From the NCBI RefSeq assembly GCF_033344935.1, contig NZ_JAWPMM010000001.1, positions 4,367,501 to 4,431,500 on the forward strand: 64,000 nt of DNA, written 5' to 3'. Positions 37,494 through 46,781 of the stretch are shown in pieces. Numbering within the stretch: position 1 is the first letter of the stretch; each line of letters starts with the position of its first letter. A model generated the notes under the pieces. The model was not told the DNA's origin. It searched no databases and saw nothing but the letters and a program-made list of their open reading frames with translations. Position numbers and translations under genes: made by a program. This DNA comes from Reichenbachiella sp. (GTDB lineage Bacteria; Bacteroidota; Bacteroidia; Cytophagales; Cyclobacteriaceae).

Positions 37494-38435
37494 TTACTTC
37501 TTGGGCAGAAAAACTTCCGCCATCATACATCGTGCGCTTCCGCCTCCCAGTGCCTCGATGGTATCGAGCGAACTGGAAACGATGTCCTTATTATATTTTA
37601 AAATCTTAGTTTTCTGATCTTCCTCCAATGAATCATAGGCAGCTGCAGACATAACCATCAATCGATCTCCCGATTTGTTTTCTACCTGAAGCATATTTCC
37701 AGCAAAGTGTGCTTTCTGATTTTCAGAAATTTCAATCACCTCTTTACCAGAATTTTCCAGCGAATCTACTACCATTTTTCTTTCTGCCGGATTATCTATG
37801 GTATCCAAACAGATCACCGCAAACTCATGACCTAAAGCCATCATCACGTTGGTATGATAGATAGGGAGTCTCTTCCCGTTCACATCCTGATTCGCTACAA
37901 AAGACACCACCTTGTATCCAAAGGCACTTTCGAAATCTTTGATCACATCCGGATGGGTTCTCTCAGATATAGCAGCATACGCGATTTGGTTGCCTCTATC
38001 CAATATCAAACTGCCTGTTCCTTCCAGAAATTTATTGGCTTCTTCTGCCCCAGATAGATCAATAATATTAGTGATCTGATAACCAAAAGCATCTAGGTCA
38101 TCAATAATGTCTTGACGTCGTTCCAATCGCCTATTTTCGGCATACATCGGATATAGACCAATCACGCCGTCGTCGTGAAACGAAATCCAGTTGTTTGGGA
38201 AAATGGAATCCGGTGTACTTGGCTCAGGCGTATCTTTCACCACCAAAACTTCGACCTCATGGTCGCGTAGTTTTTGAACAAATCCATCGAATTCGGCCAG
38301 TGCTCTTTCCTGAACATTTTCAGGCGTAATTCCTTCGAGTGCTTTTTGGTAGTAATTATTGACGGCCGTTTGCTCATTGAGTCTAAACTGAACCGGTCGG
38401 ATCATCATGATTGTAGATGTTGTATTTACTCCCAT
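37494..38435 (-). CDS. CtlX-like guanidino/ureido hydrolase
   Basis: This 313-residue member of the arginine-deiminase/amidinotransferase superfamily has IMMIRPVQFRLNEQTAVNNY, STPDSIFPNNWISFH, EGTGSLILDR, YHTNVMMALG and the catalytic Cys in GGGSARCMMAEVF. These fit CtlX, the citrulline utilization hydrolase, which converts citrulline to ornithine, CO2 and ammonia. The gene starts one base after the stop of another superfamily member. Substrate is inferred from the family; the true start could be the Met nine or ten codons in. Confidence 0.82.
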   Translation of the reverse strand: MGVNTTSTIMMIRPVQFRLNEQTAVNNYYQKALEGITPENVQERALAEFDGFVQKLRDHEVEVLVVKDTPEPSTPDSIFPNNWISFHDDGVIGLYPMYAENRRLERRQDIIDDLDAFGYQITNIIDLSGAEEANKFLEGTGSLILDRGNQIAYAAISERTHPDVIKDFESAFGYKVVSFVANQDVNGKRLPIYHTNVMMALGHEFAVICLDTIDNPAERKMVVDSLENSGKEVIEISENQKAHFAGNMLQVENKSGDRLMVMSAAAYDSLEEDQKTKILKYNKDIVSSSLDTIEALGGGSARCMMAEVFLPKK

Positions 38436-38436
38436 A

Positions 38437-39354
38437 TCAATAAGCTCTTTCGAGTGGTAAAGTAGAACATCTTAATAATCCTTCCATTTTTGCAGTTTCG
38501 CTATATGGTACTCTTTCTACAGTAAAGCCTCTTCTTTCCAGTTCCTCATTCAATCGTGTGAAGCCTTGTTCACTAATGATTACTTCTGGCGAAATAGAAA
38601 ACACATTAGAATTCATGTGATACATTTCATCTTTAGTGATTTCGATACAGTTTTCTTTGCCAAAATGGCTCACGAGCAAATCGTAATCTCTTTCGTTTTT
38701 GAAGCCACCTTTATATATGATGCATTGATCATTTCCAATAGGTTGAAAACAGCAATCCAAATGCAACGCATTCTCTTTAGGTTCGGTATCAGATTTCTTG
38801 AGCTCAAAAGCATAAAATTCACAATTAGGAAATTGATCTCTCAAAAACTCAACGCCCGCACGATTGGTTCTGCTGACCTGATATTTATTGTAATCTTCAT
38901 CTTCTGAATAGCCGATGTATAGCTTCTCTTTCCAAGGCATCACATCGCCTCCTTCCGCATAAGCACCTTTAGGCATTCTAAGAATTTGTTCTGGGTTGAT
39001 CTGATCTAGCAACTCATTGATGCCATCTTTTTCGCTCGCCCGATCATCAATAATATTTGGAACGATGAACTTGTCGCCTATTACGAAGCCAATATCTCTA
39101 GCAAACACCTGATTGGTATCAGGGAGTACCTTTGGCCGATAGACCTGAACTCCATGCTTTTTCAATGCATTTGCTACAGCTTCCATTTCTTTTATTATAT
39201 CTTCCTCTTTTGGGAAGGTTCCATTCAGAATATGCTCCCTTGATTTTGGGTCATAAGCCTCTTCCAAGGCAGGTACTCCTCCAAAACTTTCGCCAGTGCC
39301 TAGTACAACCGACTTGAGCGGAGCAGTTTCATCTTTAATTAAAATATTAATCAT
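38437..39354 (-). CDS. Arginine-deiminase/DDAH-like hydrolase
   Basis: The product has 305 residues from the ATG at 39354 (TTG just before is less likely). It has all superfamily catalytic landmarks: VFARDIGFVIG, AEGGDVMPW, LHLDCCFQPI, MNSNVFSISPEVII and the catalytic Cys in LLRCSTLPLER. Members hydrolyse arginine or methylarginine to citrulline, or transfer amidino groups. With the CtlX-like gene directly downstream, an arginine-citrulline-ornithine route is likely (inference). The arginine decarboxylase gene is divergent, 124 bp away. Confidence 0.8.
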   Translation of the reverse strand: MINILIKDETAPLKSVVLGTGESFGGVPALEEAYDPKSREHILNGTFPKEEDIIKEMEAVANALKKHGVQVYRPKVLPDTNQVFARDIGFVIGDKFIVPNIIDDRASEKDGINELLDQINPEQILRMPKGAYAEGGDVMPWKEKLYIGYSEDEDYNKYQVSRTNRAGVEFLRDQFPNCEFYAFELKKSDTEPKENALHLDCCFQPIGNDQCIIYKGGFKNERDYDLLVSHFGKENCIEITKDEMYHMNSNVFSISPEVIISEQGFTRLNEELERRGFTVERVPYSETAKMEGLLRCSTLPLERAY

Positions 39355-39478
39355 CAAATTTGGGTTTTTGGGACGGCAAATTTAACAGTAATTTTAGCAA
39401 ATACGATGGTGCGTATTAAACATAAATTTGCAGATATTTGCCCGTTTGTATAAGCTCTAATTTTATAACGCAGCGTTG

Positions 39479-40870
39479 ATGAAAAAGTACCGTGATTTAA
39501 TTGAACAAACCTTTTATTTTCCAACGGAGGAATTTGATGTAAAGAACAATCATTTGTCCTTCAATGGAGTGGATCTCATGGAGATCATCAAGGAGCACGG
39601 TACGCCGTTGAAACTTACATATCTGCCCAAAATTTCTCAGAATATCCAAAACGCAAAAAAGATATTTGCTGAAGCTATACAGAAAAAGAAGTATAACGGA
39701 AGTTATACTTATTGCTATTGCACAAAATCCAATCACTTTTCTTTCGTGATGGAAGAAGCGCTGAAAAACGATATTCATATTGAAACTTCGTCGGCTTATG
39801 ACATATCTATTGTAGAGACTTTGTTTGAGCGAGGACTCATCACCAAAGACACCTACATCATATGTAATGGCTACAAGCGCCCACTTTATTTAAAGAAGAT
39901 CGCGGAACTACTCAATGCTGGATTCAAAAATTGTTTGCCTATTCTGGACAATTTGATGGAACTCGACTATTACGAAGAGCATGTGAATGATCCATTCAAA
40001 ATGGGTATGCGACTGGCTGCGGATGAAGAACCAAACTTTGAATTTTATACTTCCAGATTGGGCATTCGATATGGGGATGTGATTGATTATTATCAAAACA
40101 AAATCAAAGGCAAATCCAAAGGGCAGCTCAAGATGTTGCACTATTTTATCAATACCGGCATCAAAGACACAGCCTACTACTGGAGTGAGCTGAGCAGATT
40201 TGTTTATAAATATGCTGAACTCAAAAAAATATGCCCTGAATTAGAAGCCATAGATATTGGCGGTGGATTTCCAGTGAAGAACTCTTTGCATTTCGAATAT
40301 GACTACAAGTACATGGCTGAGCAGATCATTGAAAACATTCAATGGATTTGCAAGAAAAACCATGTAGACGAACCAAATATATTTACTGAGTTTGGAAGCT
40401 ATACGGTAGCTGAAAGTGGCGCTACGATATACTCTGTGCTAGATCAAAAACTACAGAATGATAAGGAACTTTGGTATATGATGGATGGGTCATTCATTAC
40501 GCACATCCCTGACGTCTGGGGTCTTAACGCGAAGTTCATCATGCTCCCAATTAATCTCTGGAACAACCAATTCCACAGAGTGAATATTGGTGGGTTGACC
40601 TGCGATAGTATGGATTACTATGATTCTGAAGCACACATTGGCGAATTATTTATGCCTGTGATAGAAAAAGAGGAAACGATGTACTTTGGATTTTTCCATA
40701 CCGGAGCCTATCAAGAGTCTTTAGGTGGATATGGAGGCATTCAGCATTGTTTGATTCCTGCCCCAAAACACATCTTGATTCAAAAAGATGAAAACGGCAA
40801 GGCATCTACTAGCGTATTTGCTGAGGAGCAATCGAGCGAACAAATGATGAAAATATTAGGTTATAAGTAA
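39479..40870 (+). CDS. speA: Arginine decarboxylase, PLP fold III
   Basis: The product has 463 residues from the ATG at 39479 (a TTG lies directly before it). The PLP lysine is K83 in YTYCYCTKSNH; further landmarks are AIDIGGGFPV, FTEFGSYTVAESGA and the C-terminal GGLTCDSMD and GAYQESLGGYGG, typical of biosynthetic arginine decarboxylase of the Bacteroidota/chloroplast-ODC-like kind. It makes agmatine for polyamines. It is shorter than E. coli SpeA (about 650) and may act on another basic amino acid. A TAAATTTG box lies at 39423-39430. Confidence 0.87.
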   Translation: MKKYRDLIEQTFYFPTEEFDVKNNHLSFNGVDLMEIIKEHGTPLKLTYLPKISQNIQNAKKIFAEAIQKKKYNGSYTYCYCTKSNHFSFVMEEALKNDIHIETSSAYDISIVETLFERGLITKDTYIICNGYKRPLYLKKIAELLNAGFKNCLPILDNLMELDYYEEHVNDPFKMGMRLAADEEPNFEFYTSRLGIRYGDVIDYYQNKIKGKSKGQLKMLHYFINTGIKDTAYYWSELSRFVYKYAELKKICPELEAIDIGGGFPVKNSLHFEYDYKYMAEQIIENIQWICKKNHVDEPNIFTEFGSYTVAESGATIYSVLDQKLQNDKELWYMMDGSFITHIPDVWGLNAKFIMLPINLWNNQFHRVNIGGLTCDSMDYYDSEAHIGELFMPVIEKEETMYFGFFHTGAYQESLGGYGGIQHCLIPAPKHILIQKDENGKASTSVFAEEQSSEQMMKILGYK

Positions 40871-40956
40871 ATTATCGTGCCTCAATTTTTCATAATTGAA
40901 CAAACGCTAATAAAATTTCAATTTTTCTTCTAGTTTCGTAAAAAATTCAACAACCC

Positions 40957-41688
40957 TTGGAAAAAAGTCTTGTCATAATACCTACCTTCGATGAAAAAGA
41001 AAACATCGAAGGAATCATCAGAGCAGTTTTTGAACTAAAAGCTGAGTTCGATGTATTGGTAGTTGATGACAACTCTCCCGATGGCACTGCCTCCATTGTA
41101 AAAACGCTTCAAAAAGAGTTCGACAAGCTCCATTTGATGGAAAGAGAAGGAAAAGCCGGTCTAGGTACGGCCTACATTGCTGGTTTTCATTTCGCTTTAG
41201 ATCATGGGTACGAATATATTTTTGAAATGGACGCTGACTTCTCTCACAATCCACAAGATTTGGTAAGGCTTAGAACGGCTTGCGAAAATGGAGCAGACTT
41301 ATCCATAGGATCGCGATACATCTCGGGTGTGAATGTGGTCAACTGGCCCATGGATCGTGTACTGATGTCTTACTGCGCTAGTATCTATGTACAGTTCATA
41401 ACAGGTATTCCGATAAAAGACACAACCGCTGGCTTCAAGTGCTATACACGTAAAGTACTAGAAACTATTGGACCCAATAATGTTCATTTCGTCGGATATG
41501 CCTTTCAAATTGAAATGAAATTCTTGGCCTGGAAATATGGATTCAACATTACCGAGGTTCCTATTATTTTTACAGACCGGACCAAAGGACAATCTAAAAT
41601 GTCTCGAGGCATATTTAAAGAGGCTGTTTTTGGCGTGATTCAAATGAAAGTCAAGAGCCTATTTAAAAAGTATATCCCTGCTCAATAG
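40957..41688 (+). CDS. Polyprenol-phosphate mannosyltransferase-like GT2
   Basis: The 243-residue GT-A enzyme starts with TTG: an in-frame TAA lies just upstream and the conserved N-terminus SLVIIPTFDEKENI follows at once. Motifs are VVDDNSPDGTASIV (nucleotide binding), MDADFSHNPQDL (DXD) and CYTRKVLETIG, as in dolichol-phosphate-mannose synthase without C-terminal membrane helices. It likely loads a sugar from GDP- or UDP-sugar onto a lipid carrier on the inner face of the membrane. Confidence 0.9.
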   Translation: MEKSLVIIPTFDEKENIEGIIRAVFELKAEFDVLVVDDNSPDGTASIVKTLQKEFDKLHLMEREGKAGLGTAYIAGFHFALDHGYEYIFEMDADFSHNPQDLVRLRTACENGADLSIGSRYISGVNVVNWPMDRVLMSYCASIYVQFITGIPIKDTTAGFKCYTRKVLETIGPNNVHFVGYAFQIEMKFLAWKYGFNITEVPIIFTDRTKGQSKMSRGIFKEAVFGVIQMKVKSLFKKYIPAQ

Positions 41689-41795
41689 CACATCAATAAT
41701 ATCTATCAATAGATTGCAAGAAATGATTCTTGTTTCAAGACTGTAGCATAATTTTTGACGTACTTAGAAGTACATAGAATCTAAAATATACAATC

Positions 41796-42239
41796 ATGAA
41801 AGAGAATAAAATAATCATAGACAAGCTCAATAATCTATTAGCTGACTTTCAAATCTATTACCAAAATCTAAGAGGATTTCACTGGAATATTCAAGGAAAG
41901 GCATTTTTTGAATTACATATGAAATTCGAAGAGCTATATACTGATGCGGCCATGAAAGTTGATGAAATAGCCGAGCGAATCCTTACTGTAGGTGGTGTGC
42001 CTTTGCATGGATTTGAAGACTATTTGGCAACCGCCCAAATCAAACCCGTAAAAAATGTTCATGATGCGGAAACCGCTGTGAAAACTATAGTCTCTAATCT
42101 GGAACATATTGTTTCCGTAGAAAGATCACTCAAAGAATTGGCTGGAGAATCTGAGGATAGTGGAACAGAAGACCAAATGTCTGCACTGATTGAAGAACAA
42201 GAAAAAACACTTTGGATGTACAAGGCCTGGTTAAAATAA
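41796..42239 (+). CDS. dps: Dps-family ferritin-like protein
   Basis: The 147-residue four-helix protein has the Dps ferroxidase residues in FHWNIQG (His near 30) and FEELYTDAAMKVDEIAERIL, and ends in the dodecamer-forming helix EEQEKTLWMYKAWL. It stores iron and protects DNA against peroxide. A strong terminator follows immediately. Confidence 0.95.
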   Translation: MKENKIIIDKLNNLLADFQIYYQNLRGFHWNIQGKAFFELHMKFEELYTDAAMKVDEIAERILTVGGVPLHGFEDYLATAQIKPVKNVHDAETAVKTIVSNLEHIVSVERSLKELAGESEDSGTEDQMSALIEEQEKTLWMYKAWLK

Positions 42240-42259
42240 TAATCCGGGCCGAATACACG

Positions 42260-42298
42260 AAAGAGGGATTAATCGATACGATTGACCCCTCTTTTTTT
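42260..42298 (+). terminator. Terminator of dps
   Basis: AAAGAGGG (42260-42267) pairs with CCCTCTTT (42287-42294), extended by an inner AATCG/CGATT stem around ATA, and runs into T7. The T-run supplies the TTA (42297-42299) that is the TAA stop of the convergent PIN toxin gene. Confidence 0.85.
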
Positions 42299-42707
42299 AC
42301 ATAAAAATATTGGTAAGATATTGATTTCGAATATCACGATAGATGTAAAAATCAGAATCGATCGTGGCTATTTCTTTTTGTTTCTTTTCCTCAGCAGCTA
42401 TTACCAGTGAAGCGTCAGCCAAATCCATCGGAACATCATTAAATTTCTGAGTCAATTCCACTAGTCTACCCGCATGCTTTTCATTCAAGTCAAACAATCG
42501 CAATCCACCACGTTCTATCCATTGTAAAAAAGCCACTTGGGCTTTCGTGCTAAAATCGAGCATATGACTGACTTCAGTCACCACAGGCCAGGTGGTCCAT
42601 AACTGTCCTTGAAACTCTCGTACAAAATCAAGTGCTTTTTCGTGATAACGATCCGATCGATCAAAGAGCGCAATCAGAGGACCTGCGTCAATGAGAATGC
42701 TTTTCAT
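42297..42707 (-). CDS. vapC: PIN-domain toxin (VapC-like)
   Basis: The product has 136 residues from the ATG at 42707; the reading frame extends upstream, but the PIN fold begins with MKSILIDAGPLIALF. Acidic metal-binding residues are seen in ILIDAG, VVTEVSH, DLADASLVIAA and TIDSDFYIYR. PIN toxins are Mg-dependent ribonucleases, often cutting tRNA or rRNA. It overlaps the antitoxin gene by 20 bp, the normal arrangement of a type II pair. Confidence 0.88.
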   Translation of the reverse strand: MKSILIDAGPLIALFDRSDRYHEKALDFVREFQGQLWTTWPVVTEVSHMLDFSTKAQVAFLQWIERGGLRLFDLNEKHAGRLVELTQKFNDVPMDLADASLVIAAEEKKQKEIATIDSDFYIYRDIRNQYLTNIFM

Positions 42708-42936
42708 GTAGCTTTTCTCTAAGTTTAGATTTGTAATTGGACGAACGATCAGTATCCCCACTTTGACCAGCGCCAAAAAGATCCTCTCCTAATCCATAGG
42801 GCTGCTTGGTAGCTTTTTTTCGGCTAAAGTATAGCGCTAAAGCCTCTTTCACTACGTCTGTTTTAGACACGTTATTTAGCTCACTGTAGTCTTTGAGTAT
42901 CTTCTCAGTATCCTTATCGAGTCTTACGTTCAACAT
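42688..42936 (-). CDS. Ribbon-helix-helix antitoxin
   Basis: The product has 82 residues from the ATG at 42936; an upstream start would place the palindromic operator inside the gene. The N-terminal RHH/CopG DNA-binding unit is MLNVRLDKDTEKILKDYSEL with NVSKTDVVKEALALYF; the charged C-terminus should wrap the PIN toxin. It is expected to repress its own operon at the 42949-42968 palindrome. Note that the toxin is PIN-type while the antitoxin is RHH-type. Confidence 0.88.
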   Translation of the reverse strand: MLNVRLDKDTEKILKDYSELNNVSKTDVVKEALALYFSRKKATKQPYGLGEDLFGAGQSGDTDRSSNYKSKLREKLHEKHSH

Positions 42937-42948
42937 GATATTTTCATT

Positions 42949-42968
42949 TGTATTACAAATGTAATACA
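42949..42968. promoter_or_regulatory. Operator palindrome of the toxin-antitoxin operon
   Basis: TGTATTAC-AAAT-GTAATACA is a perfect 8-bp inverted repeat with a 4-bp spacer, 13 bp before the antitoxin ATG. It fits binding by an RHH dimer pair and autoregulation. Confidence 0.8.
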
Positions 42969-42986
42969 TCTTCATGAGATTTCAAA

Positions 42987-45374
42987 TCATTCATCCCTAA
43001 GCACTTTTGAAGGGTTTGTATTCGCCGCTTGCCACGTTTGTGAGCCCACCACTAACAATCCGAGAAGTGCTACTATGACCACTCCAAAAAGCATAACTCC
43101 CACACCTATATCCACACGGAAGGCGATAAAATCCATCCAAAGATTATTGATAAACCAGGTAAGTGGTACACTGATAACAATTGCCAATAGAAGCAACTTT
43201 ATAAATCCCTTAGAGAGAATAAATATCAACGCTTGATTGCTAGCCCCTAATACCTTTCTGATAGACACTTCTTTTAGTCTGCTCTGAGTACTAAAAACTA
43301 CCATCCCCATAAGACCCAAGCACGCTATAATGATGGCTAAGAGGGAAATGAATGATATGATTTTAGTCAAATCACCGAACATAATATTGGCAAAAAAAGC
43401 GATCTCATCACTCAATAGTTTGGATTCCATCTTTAATTCTGGATTGACCTTATTCCACGCTGCTGTGATGCTACCCATCGCTTTCTCAAAGTCTGATGAA
43501 TTAACTTTTACCTGCAAAATTCCAAATTCTTCAGGGTCATAAATTAATCCCAAGGGCTTAATTGATGATACCAATGTTTCGTGATTGTAATTTTTCAGCA
43601 CCCCTATAACTTCATAATTCACCGAATCATCCAAAATCACGATCTGACCAACAGCATCTAGTGGATGAGGATAGCCAAATTTCTTAGACGCTTCTTCGTT
43701 AATTACCAGTTTTCGTTCTTTGACGCTTTCAGTAAAGGATTGGCCAGCCACAAGCGTTAATCCCATATTTTCAACATAGTCTTCATCCACCTCGAAGTAA
43801 TTGAGCTCCTGCTCAACCTCATCAATTTTTATAGTCGTGGAACTACTTGTTCCGGCAGCTGGCGAAAACCCTGCCGCAGACACACTATGGATATTAGGAT
43901 AGGTAAGCAACTCTGTCTTAAGCCTACTAGGATCTGTATTATTGAGTTGAACTACCACTATGTTCTCTGCATCAAATCCATAATCTGATTCAATCATATA
44001 ATTCATTTGATTATGAATCAGTTTTACAGTGATTACCAAAAACAGTGACAGCCCAAATTGACCAACTATCAAAGCATTTCTTAATCCTAATTTTGAAAAA
44101 ACTTTTACTCCTGATAAATTCTTCAGTGCCTGAAGTGCTTGTACCGAAGAATGGAAAAGGGCGGGGACAATTCCGGCAAACAATCCAACGACAATAGAAA
44201 ACCCTAAACAAACCAGATAGACGTCTACAGATTGTTTCAAATCCCAATCTAACAACTGACTAAAGTTTAATTCAAGGAAAACGGGCTCCATCATTTGTAC
44301 AATACCCAAAGACAACACAAAAGCTAGCACCGAAATGATTACAGACTCAGTGAGAAACTGCATTAATATTTGAAATCGAACGGCACCAAATACTTTTCGA
44401 ATTCCTACTTCTTTGGCTCTATTCAGCGATCGAGCAATAGACAAGTTTGTATAATTGAAGCAAGAAGATATAATGATAACCAAAGCCATTCCAGACAAGA
44501 AATAAACAAAAATCATGGGGATTCCAGGGCCAATTTGATTGCCTACCAATGGCCCAGGGCTGATAGCTCTAATATTCTGAAGATAGAACTGGGTATCCAT
44601 ATCCTCCATTTCCCCATATTGCTCCTCACTGATTGTAGTTAGATTTTTTTCAATTGCTGCGGGAGTGGCTTCATCTTCAAGTCTAATGTAGGTCCATGTC
44701 CATGATCTATTGGTCCAGGCCGTCAAATGATCAGGCAGCACTTCTTTTTTGATGAGTGATTCCAAAGTAGACATGGATGCCAAACCATCAAACTTGATAT
44801 GCGATTTCCCATCGACTCTTTTAAGTACACCGGTCACCTTGTAGCTACCCAGTTCACCAACAACTATGGTTTCTCCAACAGGATTCTCCTTGTTAAATAA
44901 TTTTTCGGCTGTTTCTTTGGACAGCACCACTGAATAAGGTTCCAATAATGCCGTACTGGGATTTCCATATTGAAATTCGTACTGAAACATTTCAAAAAAT
45001 GACGGATCAGCAAAGAATCCAGACAAAGGGATATTTACATCTTGCATCAATTTGACCCAGCCATTGCCAAAACCTCTTGTCAGCCTAGTGTAATCTGAGA
45101 TGCCAGTATACCTATTTGTCAGCTCCTTTCCTACATCCATCGGACCCGTAGCCATACCTTCAATGATAGCATCTAGGTCATTTCGTGTATGATTAATCCG
45201 GTAGATATTCTCTGCATTAGAATTGAATCGATCATAACTAAACTGATCGGCCAGCAACATGATAATGATGAGGCAAATCGACAAGCTGAAAGAGAGCCCA
45301 AAAACATTGATGAATGAAAACAGTCTATGTTTTCTGATATTTCGAATCGAAATTTTTAGATAGTTGTAGAACAT
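42987..45374 (-). CDS. ABC transporter permease, MacB/FtsX type
   Basis: The 795-residue protein has the repeated MacB_PCD-FtsX layout: helix near residue 20 (LFSFINVFGLSFSLSICLII), a periplasmic domain to about 280, three helices (about 285, 340, 385), another helix near 425, a second periplasmic domain, and three C-terminal helices (from about 680). FtsX motifs are RAKEVGIRKVFGA and RLKEVSIRKVLGA. No ATPase gene adjoins it. Members export peptides, lipoproteins or antibiotics; the substrate is unknown. It ends just before the toxin-antitoxin operator. Confidence 0.9.
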   Translation of the reverse strand: MFYNYLKISIRNIRKHRLFSFINVFGLSFSLSICLIIIMLLADQFSYDRFNSNAENIYRINHTRNDLDAIIEGMATGPMDVGKELTNRYTGISDYTRLTRGFGNGWVKLMQDVNIPLSGFFADPSFFEMFQYEFQYGNPSTALLEPYSVVLSKETAEKLFNKENPVGETIVVGELGSYKVTGVLKRVDGKSHIKFDGLASMSTLESLIKKEVLPDHLTAWTNRSWTWTYIRLEDEATPAAIEKNLTTISEEQYGEMEDMDTQFYLQNIRAISPGPLVGNQIGPGIPMIFVYFLSGMALVIIISSCFNYTNLSIARSLNRAKEVGIRKVFGAVRFQILMQFLTESVIISVLAFVLSLGIVQMMEPVFLELNFSQLLDWDLKQSVDVYLVCLGFSIVVGLFAGIVPALFHSSVQALQALKNLSGVKVFSKLGLRNALIVGQFGLSLFLVITVKLIHNQMNYMIESDYGFDAENIVVVQLNNTDPSRLKTELLTYPNIHSVSAAGFSPAAGTSSSTTIKIDEVEQELNYFEVDEDYVENMGLTLVAGQSFTESVKERKLVINEEASKKFGYPHPLDAVGQIVILDDSVNYEVIGVLKNYNHETLVSSIKPLGLIYDPEEFGILQVKVNSSDFEKAMGSITAAWNKVNPELKMESKLLSDEIAFFANIMFGDLTKIISFISLLAIIIACLGLMGMVVFSTQSRLKEVSIRKVLGASNQALIFILSKGFIKLLLLAIVISVPLTWFINNLWMDFIAFRVDIGVGVMLFGVVIVALLGLLVVGSQTWQAANTNPSKVLRDE

Positions 45375-45429
45375 AATGATTTATTTGAGTTTGGTCATTG
45401 GACTACAACTAAACGGAAGTGGTTACAAA

Positions 45430-45879
45430 CTAATCTGCATTTAATTTTTTCAATTCTTTGATGAGCTGCTTGGCAGTTTTGTATCCCACGATGGTTTCAC
45501 TGTTGCTTTGGTCACTTGAAAGATAAATCATGGTAGGCAACCCGTTTATCCCAAAATGCTTTGCTAATTGCTTACCCGTATACACTTCTCCCTTAAATTT
45601 AATTGGTGTTGGGCTATCAAAATCTATTTTCACGGCATAAAATTGATCATTCAGCAAGTCGATTACATCTCCATCAGAAAACGTAGTTTTATCCATTTTT
45701 TTACACCATCCACACCACTTGGCAGTGAATTCAATAAAAATAGGCTTTGGATTTGTTTGAGACTGAAGTTGCGCAGACTCAAAGTCATTCCATTTAATCT
45801 CGTTTCCATTTCCTCGGCTTGCTTGAGTCTGAAAGGGTAGCAACCAAACAATGAGCAACAATAGTTTCCATGCTTTCAT
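45430..45879 (-). CDS. Exported thioredoxin-fold protein
   Basis: The product has 149 residues from the ATG at 45879; an ATG one codon earlier is equally possible, and the longer open frame has no signal-like start. The signal peptide is AWKLLLLIVWLLPFQTQA. The active site is WCGWC (Cys 56 and 59) in FIEFTAKWCGWCKKMDKTTF, and the cis-Pro is in INGLPTMIYL. This resembles DsbD-gamma/thioredoxin_7 proteins that reduce periplasmic disulfides. Confidence 0.88.
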   Translation of the reverse strand: MKAWKLLLLIVWLLPFQTQASRGNGNEIKWNDFESAQLQSQTNPKPIFIEFTAKWCGWCKKMDKTTFSDGDVIDLLNDQFYAVKIDFDSPTPIKFKGEVYTGKQLAKHFGINGLPTMIYLSSDQSNSETIVGYKTAKQLIKELKKLNAD

Positions 45880-46019
45880 CATACAATGATATTGATATAT
45901 ATGCATAAACTCCAATTGCTGTATTTAGGTTCAACCGGTATCATACGGCAAATAATTAGTGATTGTAATTTTTATTTACTCTGATGCGTATTAATTTAAC
46001 CTTCCAATAAGAGAGAAAG

Positions 46020-46781
46020 ATGTACATCAACTTATCAGGCTTAAATATTTTAGTGACAGGTGCTAGCAAGGGCATCGGAAAGTCCATAGCATCCAAATTA
46101 GCTGAAGCAGGTGCCACCGTTGCTGTTCATTACAACAAAAACATGCGAGAAGCAGAAAACTTAGCGCATGTACTGGGCAACGAATCTCGTGCTTTTCAAG
46201 CCGACCTTTCCAAAAAAGATGAAGCTGCCAATCTATTTGACCGTGTAATACTTGAAATGGGAAGTATTGAAATTTTGGTCAACAATGCCGGCGTCGCTAA
46301 AGCGGCTGATATACAAGGAAAAGAATCTGATTGGATTAAATCCTGGAATGAAACTGTCCAAGTGAATCTCACCTCAGCAGGTATTCTTTGCAAAAAAACC
46401 GTTGAACATTTTCTCAAAAGAAATAGTGCAGGCAGAATAATCAACATTACCTCTAGAGCAGCCTATAGAGGAGATTCAGCAGAGTATATGGCCTATGCCG
46501 CTTCCAAAGCTGGATTGGTTTCACTCACTCAAACTATTGCCAGAGCTTATGGCAAAGATGGCATCAAGGCTTTCAACATTGCTCCCGGGTTTGTGAGAAC
46601 TGACATGGCCAAAGAGGCTATGGAAAAATATGGGACAGAACATGTGACTGGAGATATTTCACTTGAGCGACTGACAGAGCCCAAAGACATTGCTCCGATG
46701 GTAACATTTCTAGCCAGTGGAATGGCGGACCATGCTACCGGAAGCACCATAGACATGAATGCTGCAAGTTATGTGCATTAA
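46020..46781 (+). CDS. Short-chain dehydrogenase/reductase (FabG-like)
   Basis: The 253-residue Rossmann protein has the NAD(P) motif TGASKGIGKSIA (15-26), NNAG in EILVNNAGVAKAAD, the catalytic Ser in IINITSRAAY and YAASK near 160. It is close to 3-oxoacyl-ACP reductase, but it stands alone, so the substrate is open. Its stop overlaps by 4 bp with the small membrane protein gene on the other strand. Confidence 0.9.
   Translation: MYINLSGLNILVTGASKGIGKSIASKLAEAGATVAVHYNKNMREAENLAHVLGNESRAFQADLSKKDEAANLFDRVILEMGSIEILVNNAGVAKAADIQGKESDWIKSWNETVQVNLTSAGILCKKTVEHFLKRNSAGRIINITSRAAYRGDSAEYMAYAASKAGLVSLTQTIARAYGKDGIKAFNIAPGFVRTDMAKEAMEKYGTEHVTGDISLERLTEPKDIAPMVTFLASGMADHATGSTIDMNAASYVH

Noticed and set aside
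41701-41714. ATCTAT-CA-ATAGAT hairpin after the mannosyltransferase gene
   Set aside because: Short AT-only stem without a T-run; not convincing as a terminator.
42708-42776. Longer N-terminus for the PIN toxin
   Set aside because: The PIN fold begins at MKSILIDAG; the extra residues are translated from the antitoxin gene in another frame.
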